Assembly: GCA_007120815.1 (NCBI GenBank)
Contig: SKMY01000059.1
Coordinates: 1 to 17,631, forward strand
DNA: 17,631 nt
Origin: Syntrophomonadaceae bacterium
GTDB taxonomy: Bacteria > Bacillota_D > Dethiobacteria > DTU022 > UBA8154
Direction: 5' to 3'
In this document: positions 6,154 to 12,383 of the stretch, in pieces
Layout: the number at the start of each line of letters is the position of its first letter
How positions within the stretch are numbered: the first letter of the stretch is position 1
Program-made: the position numbers and the translations under genes
Notes under the pieces: model-generated
Database searches by the model: none
Told to the model about the DNA's origin: nothing
The model's input: only the letters and a program-made list of their open reading frames with translations

Positions 6154-7754
6154 CCCTTGTTTTTGCCGGTTTAATCCTTGCAGGATTTTTAACGGGTATC
6201 CACCTCATGCAGTCTCCGAAAACAGCCCTTTGGGGCAACCGCCTGGGAGCGCTGTCCATGGCGCTGGCGGTGATCTGGGCCTTTCTTTCTTTCGGTGAAG
6301 GAAGCAGCGGGCTGTTTTCCGCCCTGATCTTTGCGGCCATCGGAGGGGCAGCGGGCATTGCCCTCGGTCAGGCCGTTAAGATGATTCACATGCCCCAGAC
6401 CGTGGCCCTGTTAAACGGCCTGGGTGGAGCGGCATCGGCCCTGGTGGCCTGGGCTGCCGTCCTGGCCTACACGGGACAGAGGGCAGCAGTGTTATCCCAG
6501 ACTGCCGTGCCGGAAGCGATGATGCTTTTTTGGGCCACTGCGGGCCTGGCGGTGGGTGTGGGCGCCCTGACCCTGGGCGGCAGCTTCATTGCTGCGGTTA
6601 AGCTGCAGGGGTTGGCCTTTCAGCGGCCTTTCCAGGTGGCGGGTCACGGGCACATTTTGCGCTTCATGCTCCTGGTTTGTGCCTTTTTCATTGTGCTGAA
6701 CGTTGCGCTGGCAGGCCATAATGTTAACATTATCGTGCCGCTCATCGCCCTGCTGGGGTTGTTTTCCGGTATGTTCATGGCCCTGCGCATCGGCGGGGCC
6801 GACATGCCCATTATCATTTCCCTGCTGAATTCCCTATCGGGAATTGCCGCTTCCGTTACCGGCCTGGCCGTGGAAAACCTGATCCTGGTGGGGACCGGTG
6901 CCCTGGTCGGTGTGGCAGGACTTATTTTAACGCGTATCATGTGCCGCGCCATGAACCGCAGCCTGGTGGCCGTTTTGGCCGGCTTTACACCCCGGGTTCG
7001 CCCCCAGGTTATCGTCGGGGACGGGGTACAAGGGGAAGAAAAGATCTACGGCCAAGAGGTCGTGGAAAAGGCAGTGGAAAGTCGCGAAGGAACAGAAGGT
7101 CTCACCGGGGAGCCCCTTGCCCCGGAAGCTGAGATAGATCACGGAGACACTGCGGTGGACGAAACAGTCGGAGAGCCGGGTGCCGGGCAGGAAGCTGAAA
7201 AAGCCCCGGAGGAAGGCCGCCTGTCGGAAGCCGACCTGCCGACTCTTTTGCAGCAGGCCGCCCGCGTCATCATCGTGCCGGGTTACGGGATGGCCGTGGC
7301 CCAGGCCCAGCAGGCCGTCCGGCAGCTGGTGGATGCCCTGGAGCGTCGGGGGAAAGAAGTCAAGATTGCCATTCACCCCGTGGCCGGCCGCATGCCAGGA
7401 CACATGAACGTCCTTCTGGCTGAAGCGGGCATTGACTACGAGAAGCTTCTGGACTTAGATACGGTCAATCCCCAATTTGATTTTGCCGACCTGGCTGTTG
7501 TGGTGGGTGCCTGTGACGTGGTAAACCCTTCGGCTAACTCGGTGGAAGGGACACCCATTTCGGGAATGCCCATTTTAAATGTAGAAAAAGCGAAGCAGGT
7601 GATTGTCTGCAACCTGGATGAAAACCCGGGCTACTCCGGGGTGGACAATATCCTCTACAGTCAGCCCCATGTGGTCACCCTTTGGGGGGATGCGGCCCAG
7701 ACGGTGCCCCGGCTAACCGCCATTCTGGAAGAAAACGCAACCCCGGTGGATTAA
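6144..7754 (+). CDS. pntB: NAD(P) transhydrogenase subunit beta with extended acidic linker
   Basis: This subunit contributes most of the proton-conducting membrane domain and the NADP(H)-binding domain III. Residues about 1-275 hold the membrane helices, ending RIMCRAMNRSLVAVLAG. Domain III shows VIIVPGYGMAVAQAQQAV (about 375-392), AIHPVAGRMPGHMNVLLAEA (about 409-428), DVVNPSANS (about 458-466), GTPISGMPIL (about 469-478) and ENPGYSGVDNILY (about 493-505), all standard NADP-site motifs. The length of 536 is well above the usual roughly 460. The excess is a low-complexity Glu/Gly/Ala-rich stretch at about 288-360, between the last helix and domain III. The start is GTG at 6144 inside the end of pntAB, with GAGGTGG 10 nt upstream. 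Function is expected to be intact because the motifs at both ends are normal. The complex drives NADPH formation from NADH at the expense of the proton gradient, or the reverse. Confidence 0.93.
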   Translation: MAVTLVFAGLILAGFLTGIHLMQSPKTALWGNRLGALSMALAVIWAFLSFGEGSSGLFSALIFAAIGGAAGIALGQAVKMIHMPQTVALLNGLGGAASALVAWAAVLAYTGQRAAVLSQTAVPEAMMLFWATAGLAVGVGALTLGGSFIAAVKLQGLAFQRPFQVAGHGHILRFMLLVCAFFIVLNVALAGHNVNIIVPLIALLGLFSGMFMALRIGGADMPIIISLLNSLSGIAASVTGLAVENLILVGTGALVGVAGLILTRIMCRAMNRSLVAVLAGFTPRVRPQVIVGDGVQGEEKIYGQEVVEKAVESREGTEGLTGEPLAPEAEIDHGDTAVDETVGEPGAGQEAEKAPEEGRLSEADLPTLLQQAARVIIVPGYGMAVAQAQQAVRQLVDALERRGKEVKIAIHPVAGRMPGHMNVLLAEAGIDYEKLLDLDTVNPQFDFADLAVVVGACDVVNPSANSVEGTPISGMPILNVEKAKQVIVCNLDENPGYSGVDNILYSQPHVVTLWGDAAQTVPRLTAILEENATPVD

Positions 7755-7765
7755 CCGCCGGGGTT
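7739..7765 (+). terminator. Terminator-like hairpin after pntB, shared with the convergent ureohydrolase gene
   Basis: AACCCCGG (7739-7746) pairs perfectly with CCGGGGTT (7758-7765) around an 11-nt loop. ATCATTTTGTC follows on the plus strand and GCGTTTTC on the minus strand. The pntB stop codon (7752-7754) lies in the loop. The two convergent genes are only 20 bp apart, so one hairpin probably ends both transcripts. Confidence 0.65.
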
Positions 7766-7774
7766 ATCATTTTG

Positions 7775-8770
7775 TCATTCTGCGCTATCATGTTTTACTT
7801 CCACACCGTTGTCCCGCAAGAGCACAGCAGCCATCAGCTCGTAGATCACTTTCACGGCGGCCAGGCTGGTGATGTCGGCGGTGTCCAGCGGTGGGGAGAC
7901 CTCCACCAGGTCGGCCGCTTTTACGGGCAGCGCCCCGGCGATGTCCCGCACCATCTCCAGGAGTTCCCGGGTACTCAAGCCGCCCGCATCGGGCGTGCCT
8001 GTGCCCGGGGCATGAGCAGGGTCTAAAACATCGATATCTATGGTCATGTACAGGCTGTCGTAATCCCGGAAGCGATCGATTACCGCTTTTGCTATGGTTT
8101 CGGGCCCTTTTTTGTAAATGTCCCGCACCTTGAAAACCGTCAGTTCCGGATGGGAGGCCAAAAAAGCCGCCTCTTCCTCCATGAAGCTGCGAACACCCAG
8201 GAGGGCCAAATCTTTCGGCTTGATGCCTTCCAATTCCAGGCTGCGCCGCTGGGTGCAGGCATGGGACCAGGAAAGCCCATCGTATTCGCTCACCAGGTCC
8301 GGGTGGGCGTCGAAATGCAAAATACCTATCTTCCCCCCGGCATGGGCCCGGGAAAAGGCCTTAATCAAGGGAATGGATACAGAATGGTCGCCGCCCAGGA
8401 AAAGGCAGAATCGACCGCCCTTAAGCAGTTCCAGGGCGCGATTTTCCACCGCTGCAAAGTACTGCTGCAGCTGCGTGCATTTTTCTGTCTCCTTTGCTGC
8501 CCCTTCGCTTCTCTCTTTGTCCCCACACGAGTCCCAACCCGGCAGTGGAGAAATGTCCCCGGCATCGTAAATGCTGAATCCTTTTGGTTCCACGCCGTCT
8601 TCATTAAAGCGGGTGGGAAGGCCCGACAGTTTGCGGATCTGCGCCGGAGCTTCCGCTGCCCCCGGACGGGCGCAAACTGCCCCGTCAAAAGGAACGCCCA
8701 GAATGACAACAGCGGCCTCCTCCAGGGAATGGCAGACGATTTCGTGCCAGGGTTCAAAGGGCATGGACAT
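7775..8770 (-). CDS. speB: Agmatinase / arginase-family ureohydrolase
   Basis: A binuclear manganese ureohydrolase that hydrolyses a guanidino group to urea, most likely agmatine to putrescine. Metal ligands are visible in order: GGDHSV (His about 129), HFDAHPD (Asp/His/Asp about 154-158) and DIDVLDPAHAPGTGTP (Asp about 245 and 247). SWSHACTQRRSLE occupies the place of the agmatinase substrate-loop sequence SHGTxxRR. The start is ATG at 8770 with AGGAGG at 8782-8787 (11-nt spacing), giving 331 residues. The frame continues upstream to 8833, but that part comes from a dispersed repeat. The protein is longer than the usual roughly 290. A polar, charged insertion (about residues 74-99, with GWDSCGDKERSEGAAKETEK) precedes the helix before GGDHS. 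Guanidinobutyrase or another guanidino substrate remains possible. It lies downstream of the SSS transporter on the same strand. Confidence 0.85.
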   Translation of the reverse strand: MSMPFEPWHEIVCHSLEEAAVVILGVPFDGAVCARPGAAEAPAQIRKLSGLPTRFNEDGVEPKGFSIYDAGDISPLPGWDSCGDKERSEGAAKETEKCTQLQQYFAAVENRALELLKGGRFCLFLGGDHSVSIPLIKAFSRAHAGGKIGILHFDAHPDLVSEYDGLSWSHACTQRRSLELEGIKPKDLALLGVRSFMEEEAAFLASHPELTVFKVRDIYKKGPETIAKAVIDRFRDYDSLYMTIDIDVLDPAHAPGTGTPDAGGLSTRELLEMVRDIAGALPVKAADLVEVSPPLDTADITSLAAVKVIYELMAAVLLRDNGVEVKHDSAE

Positions 8771-8800
8771 GAAGGCAATAACCTCCTTTATGATATTAAA

Positions 8801-8939
8801 CCATAAACCAGGGGGACGGTTCTTGTGGTTCAAGTCGCAAGAACCGTTCCTTTGGGCCTACCGTCCCCTTGGCTTTATGGGTATCTGTAAAGGCTTTTAT
8901 ATGGGCCACAAGAATGAGCCACAAGAACCGTCCCCCTGG
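8801..8939. repeat. Nested palindromic repeat block between the ureohydrolase and the SSS transporter
   Basis: CCAGGGGGACGGTTCTTGTG continuing to GTTC (8808-8831) has an inverted partner at 8916-8939 (GAGCCACAAGAACCGTCC continuing to CCCTGG) with 23 of 24 bases complementary. Between them lie further inverted pieces: GCAAGAACCGTTCC (8837-8850), ACCGTCCCCTTGGCTTTATG at about 8860-8879, which mirrors CCATAAACCAGGGGGACGGT at 8801-8820, and a short GGGCCACAAGAATG repeat (8903-8916). Several alternative hairpins are therefore possible in the transporter-ureohydrolase transcript. No gene lies here. The region is related in sequence to the blocks at 391-460 and 5574-5803. Confidence 0.82.
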
Positions 8940-8956
8940 CCCTTCGGCTTTGCCTC

Positions 8957-10555
8957 CTACCCGGACCAGAAAAACTTGTCGCTGTTGTCCAGCGTCCGGC
9001 CCTCTGCGTCTACCATGGGCCGGGGTCGGTCCCGGTGCCGGGTGACCAGTGAAACGCCGATTAGGGCGGCGAAACTGACAACCAGGGCCGGAATCATGGA
9101 AATATAGATGGCGTCCCAGATGGCCCAATCCATGTAGACTTCCCCTTCCACCAGGACGTCCATGTTGGCTTCTTTGGTTATGGGCAGGGTCAGAAAATAA
9201 AAAATTACCCAGGATATGAGTCCGCTGACGTAAGCGGCCACCGCCCCCAGGGCGTTGGCTTTTTTCCAGAAAAAACCCGCTACGTACGGAGCAAAAACCG
9301 TGGCCAGCTGGATGGCCCCGGTGAAGACAATCAAGCGGTAGACCGTCCCGAAATAAAGGGCGATAGACATGGCCCCCAGGGTGACGATAGGCAGTGCAAT
9401 GCGCACCACCCGGAGCTCTTCCTGCTTGCTGGCCTGGGGTTTGATGTACCGGTAGACATTATGCCCCACCAGGGTAGCCACGATCAAGGCATTGTCTCCC
9501 GAGGTGCTGATGATGGCGGCAGCCAGGGCCACGATAAAGAGGGTGGCCGCCGGGCCGGTCAGCAGGTTGTCGGCAGCCCAGGGCAGCACGTACTCGGCCT
9601 GCTCTACCGACAGTTCCAGCCCCCCGGTAAAAACGGCCATGCCGATAAGAACAGGGATCAGGCCCAGGAATAAATAGAAGAACCCGCTGATGACAAAGGC
9701 CCTCACGGCGGTTTTTCCCGTTTTGGCCGCCAAAGCCCGCTGCATGAGCACCTGGCTGGGGACATCCCCCAGTCCCAGGGCCGCCCAGGCCGATATATAA
9801 AAGACGATTCCGATAATTCCGGTATACCAGAGGTATCCCCCGTCATCGGCAGCCACCGGTGTCATGGCAAAAGGAGGGAGTTCTGCCCAGTTGGAGGCAT
9901 TGGCTACAAACTCACCCCAGCCTCCCACGCTATTCATCACGGAAGGAAACATGATGAGCAGGCCGGCGAAAACCAGCGCAAACCCGATGGCGTCCACCCG
10001 GGACAGGGCCCACAGGCCGCCGCACGTTGTGACGATAATAATAGCTATTGCAGCGATGACGATGGCCAGCTCCACAGGGAAGCCTGTGGAAAGATGGATA
10101 ATGATACCCAGCGCCACCAGCTGGCCGCCCAGCCAGCCCACGGCGGAGAGCACCTGCATGATCAGGTACAGAAAGCCCATGCGGGGGCTATATCGCGAGT
10201 TAAAAAAGTCCACCACGGTGGTGTAGCCTGCCTGGCGCATGCGGTAAGCGAAAAAGACACCCACCAGAATCATGCACAAAAAAGGCGCCCAGGGGTCGAA
10301 AATGACACCCTGCATCCCGAAGAGATAACCGTGTCCTGCGGCGCCCATGATGGCCCCGGCGCAAATCCAGGTGGCCACAATGGAAGGCACCAGGAAGGGC
10401 AGGGTGAGCTGCCTTCCCGCCAGTACCAGGTCGTCCGACTCGTGAATCCGCCGGGAATAAAAAATGCCCAGCAGCACAATCACCACCAGGTAGACCGCCA
10501 GTATCCCCAGGATCCAATCTGCCGTTTCGAATACCCCGATGAAATCACTGCCCAT
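8957..10555 (-). CDS. Sodium:solute symporter (SSS family), substrate unknown
   Basis: A 532-residue polytopic LeuT-fold transporter of the SSS family (relatives include PutP, PanF and ActP). The first helix (ILGILAVYLVVIVLLGIFYS) is followed by RRIHESDDLVLAGRQL and then the helix with VATWICAGAIMGAAGHGY, corresponding to the conserved SxxD..LAGR and T(W)xxxGxxxGxxGxxY pattern of this family. About 13 hydrophobic segments follow, and AAIISTSGDNALIVAT (about residues 344-360) matches the conserved AAxxSTxDxxLL sodium-site helix. The C-terminus is a short charged tail (RHRDRPRPMVDAEG). The start is ATG at 10555 with GGGGGTGA nearby, and the stop is at 8957. A promoter at 10671-10699 with a leader inverted repeat precedes it. 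The ureohydrolase lies 186 nt downstream, so uptake of a guanidino compound, amino acid or polyamine is an attractive but unproven guess. Confidence 0.88.
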   Translation of the reverse strand: MGSDFIGVFETADWILGILAVYLVVIVLLGIFYSRRIHESDDLVLAGRQLTLPFLVPSIVATWICAGAIMGAAGHGYLFGMQGVIFDPWAPFLCMILVGVFFAYRMRQAGYTTVVDFFNSRYSPRMGFLYLIMQVLSAVGWLGGQLVALGIIIHLSTGFPVELAIVIAAIAIIIVTTCGGLWALSRVDAIGFALVFAGLLIMFPSVMNSVGGWGEFVANASNWAELPPFAMTPVAADDGGYLWYTGIIGIVFYISAWAALGLGDVPSQVLMQRALAAKTGKTAVRAFVISGFFYLFLGLIPVLIGMAVFTGGLELSVEQAEYVLPWAADNLLTGPAATLFIVALAAAIISTSGDNALIVATLVGHNVYRYIKPQASKQEELRVVRIALPIVTLGAMSIALYFGTVYRLIVFTGAIQLATVFAPYVAGFFWKKANALGAVAAYVSGLISWVIFYFLTLPITKEANMDVLVEGEVYMDWAIWDAIYISMIPALVVSFAALIGVSLVTRHRDRPRPMVDAEGRTLDNSDKFFWSG

Positions 10556-10622
10556 ACCGTCACCCCCAGTTAATAATCATGAATGGTCTTTGATTTTTGC
10601 CTCTCTGAACCCGGAACGCTTT

Positions 10623-10658
10623 GGACGCCTTCACAGTTTTCCCTGAAAAGAGGCGTCC
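10623..10658 (-). promoter_or_regulatory. Inverted repeat at the 5' end of the symporter transcript
   Basis: GGACGCCT (10623-10630) and AGGCGTCC (10651-10658) form a perfect 8-bp dyad with a 20-nt loop. It lies immediately downstream of the predicted start point of the minus-strand promoter at 10671-10699, so it would be the first structure in the symporter mRNA or an operator overlapping its start. Confidence 0.5.
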
Positions 10659-10670
10659 GCCATCCTATTT

Positions 10671-10699
10671 ATATTATGACCTTAACTCTTCGGCGTCAA
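10671..10699 (-). promoter_or_regulatory. Sigma-A-type promoter for the symporter (minus strand)
   Basis: Read on the minus strand, TTGACG (10694-10699) is followed by exactly 17 bp and then TAATAT (10671-10676). This is one of the best sigma-A-type matches noticed in the window. It predicts transcription starting near 10664 and a 5' leader of about 110 nt before the symporter ATG. Confidence 0.65.
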
Positions 10700-10754
10700 G
10701 AGATACCGGGTATTTTTTTGTCTCCTTTGGCATTTTCGGAAGCGTACGCGGTAT

Positions 10755-10815
10755 CACCGGAGCAGTAAAGGGCTGTTAGTCCGGTGCGTTAATACCCGGG
10801 CAGGTTTTGCCTGGG
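10755..10815 (+). other. Two consecutive hairpins in the 417-bp gap upstream of gdhA
   Basis: CACCGGA (10755-10761) pairs with TCCGGTG (10780-10786) around 18 nt. CCCGGGCA (10795-10802) pairs with TGCCTGGG (10808-10815) around 5 nt. The 10556-10972 intergenic stretch otherwise holds the symporter promoter and leader dyad, the CATTCT dyad at 10920, and no supported gene. The hairpins do not match a riboswitch class I recognise and no U-run follows them. Confidence 0.4.
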
Positions 10816-10919
10816 AGTTAAAATGTTGCTTCCCCCCATAAAATGATCCCTTGCGTGAAAAATGTGTTCATCGTGGTAGCAAGGCGGGGTGGTTGGCCAA
10901 GTGCAAAAAAAAGGAAAAT

Positions 10920-10937
10920 CATTCTCCGTGTAGAATG
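10920..10937 (+). promoter_or_regulatory. Perfect dyad just upstream of gdhA, possible operator
   Basis: CATTCT-CCGTGT-AGAATG is a perfect 6-bp dyad with a 6-nt centre, ending 35 nt before the gdhA start. A possible -10 (TAGAAT, 10931-10936) lies inside the right half, so a bound regulator could cover the promoter. No good -35 is seen and the regulator is not known. Confidence 0.42.
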
Positions 10938-10972
10938 TAAATGTAGAGTCAAGCAAGGAGGTTGATTTTATC

Positions 10973-12244
10973 TTGGAAACACAAACCACCAAGGAAAAAA
11001 TTAATACGTACCAGGTAGCGCAAGGACGGGTAAGGCGGGCCGTGGAACAGCTCGGCCTTCCCGATGACGTGTACGAATGGCTGAAATCCCCGGACCGCCT
11101 GGTGGAGTGCGGTATTCCCGTGGAAATGGACGACGGTAAAATCCGTGTCTTCACAGGCTATCGCTCACAGCACAACAACGCCCTGGGCCCGTACAAGGGA
11201 GGCATCCGTTTTCATCCCGACGTGGATGCCGACGAAACCAAGGCCCTGTCCATCTGGATGACCTTTAAGTGCGCCGTGGCGCGGGTCCCCTTCGGCGGCG
11301 GCAAAGGGGCCGTCGAGGTTAACCCCAGGGAGCTTTCCACGAAGGAACTGGAGCGGCTCAGCCGCAAGTACATGCAGGCCATGGCGCCGATCCTGGGACC
11401 GGAAAAGGATATTCCCGCACCCGATGTGAACACCAATGCCCAGGTCATGGCCTGGATGACCGATGAATACTGCAAGATCAAGCAGCACAACGATTTCGGC
11501 GTCATCACCGGCAAACCTCTGGAGATGGGAGGCTGTGTGGGACGGGAAACGGCTACGGCAAAAGGCACTTTTTACGCCGTTCGCGAAGCGGCTCGTGTAA
11601 AGGATATCTCTCTCGATGAATCTTCTGCAGCCATCCAGGGTTACGGGAACGTGGGATATTATGCTGCCCATTTTCTGAGCCAGACCGGGTGCAAGATCAT
11701 CGCCGTGAACGATTCTGCCGGTGGGGCCTACAACCCCAACGGTCTTGATCCCCTGGCCCTTAAAGAATATAAAAATGAAACGGGATCGGTGAAAGGCTTC
11801 CCGGGGTCAGACAACATCACAACTGAAGAGCTGTATGCCATGGATTGCGACATTCTCGTACCCGCTGCCCTGGAAAACCAGATCACCACTGAAGTAGCCC
11901 GGACCGTTAAGGCCAAGATTATCGGGGAGGGCGCCAACGGCCCAACCACCCCCGATGGGGACATGGTGCTCAATGATAAAGGCGTCCTGGTTGTCCCGGA
12001 CATCCTGGCCAACAGCGGAGGCGTTATTGTTTCTTACTTCGAGTGGGTCCAGAACAACTACAACTACTACTGGCCCGAGGCCCAGATTGAGGACCGGCTC
12101 CAGCAAAAGATGATGGAGGCATTTCACCACATTTACGATTACCACTGCGACTGCTCCGAAGAAACCACCATGCGCGAAGCCGCATTCATGTACGCCTTGA
12201 AACGATTGGCCGATGCCATGAAAACCCGGGGCTGGTGGGGATAA
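10973..12244 (+). CDS. gdhA: Glutamate dehydrogenase (Glu/Leu/Phe/Val dehydrogenase family)
   Basis: Interconverts glutamate and 2-oxoglutarate plus ammonia with NAD(P). The substrate domain has GPYKGGIRFHP (about 72-82) and PFGGGKGAVEVNP (about 106-118), with the catalytic lysine in GGGKG (K111). PAPDVNTNAQVMAWM and GKPLEMGGCVGRETATAKG follow, as in RocG/GudB-type and archaeal hexameric enzymes. AIQGYGNVG (about 220-228) begins the Rossmann domain. At 423 residues it is full length. The start is TTG at 10973, supported by AAGGAGG at 10955-10961 with 11-nt spacing; no ATG lies in frame nearby. The upstream gap carries hairpins and a dyad, suggesting regulated expression. The aldehyde:ferredoxin oxidoreductase gene follows 139 bp later in the same direction. 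Catabolic deamination is inferred from context; cofactor preference cannot be assigned. Confidence 0.94.
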   Translation: METQTTKEKINTYQVAQGRVRRAVEQLGLPDDVYEWLKSPDRLVECGIPVEMDDGKIRVFTGYRSQHNNALGPYKGGIRFHPDVDADETKALSIWMTFKCAVARVPFGGGKGAVEVNPRELSTKELERLSRKYMQAMAPILGPEKDIPAPDVNTNAQVMAWMTDEYCKIKQHNDFGVITGKPLEMGGCVGRETATAKGTFYAVREAARVKDISLDESSAAIQGYGNVGYYAAHFLSQTGCKIIAVNDSAGGAYNPNGLDPLALKEYKNETGSVKGFPGSDNITTEELYAMDCDILVPAALENQITTEVARTVKAKIIGEGANGPTTPDGDMVLNDKGVLVVPDILANSGGVIVSYFEWVQNNYNYYWPEAQIEDRLQQKMMEAFHHIYDYHCDCSEETTMREAAFMYALKRLADAMKTRGWWG

Positions 12245-12333
12245 GCGTTCTTACATGGTGTGAACGGAACAATAAAAGGCTGGGCAGTTACTGACAACTA
12301 GATATTGCCTGTAAAAACGCCAGTAAAGGGGCG

Positions 12334-12368
12334 GGAATCATAACGTTCCGCTTCCTTCTTTTGATTCC
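12334..12368 (+). other. Inverted repeat before the AOR gene
   Basis: GGAATCA (12334-12340) pairs with TGATTCC (12362-12368) around 21 nt, ending two bases before the GAGGAGG ribosome binding site (12370-12376). Folding could influence access to that site. I saw no Moco/Tuco riboswitch-like sequence. Confidence 0.4.
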
Positions 12369-12383
12369 TGAGGAGGAAAAGTC

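Noticed and set aside
8771..8833. In-frame N-terminal extension of the ureohydrolase.
   Set aside because: It runs through the ribosome binding site into repeat DNA; ATG at 8770 has AGGAGG upstream.
10703..10719. ATACCGGGTAT followed by seven T as an intrinsic terminator.
   Set aside because: The palindrome leaves a loop of a single base, so no stable hairpin forms, and no plus-strand gene ends there.
10890..10905. Sigma-54-like element (TGG then TGCA with GG and GC 10 nt apart) before gdhA.
   Set aside because: Spacing fits, but the CAC of TGGCAC and the first T of TTGC are missing, so the match is weak and no activator gene is in view.
12245..12383. Molybdenum/tungsten cofactor riboswitch before AOR.
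   Set aside because: No recognisable Moco-type conserved sequence; only a simple 7-bp dyad is present.
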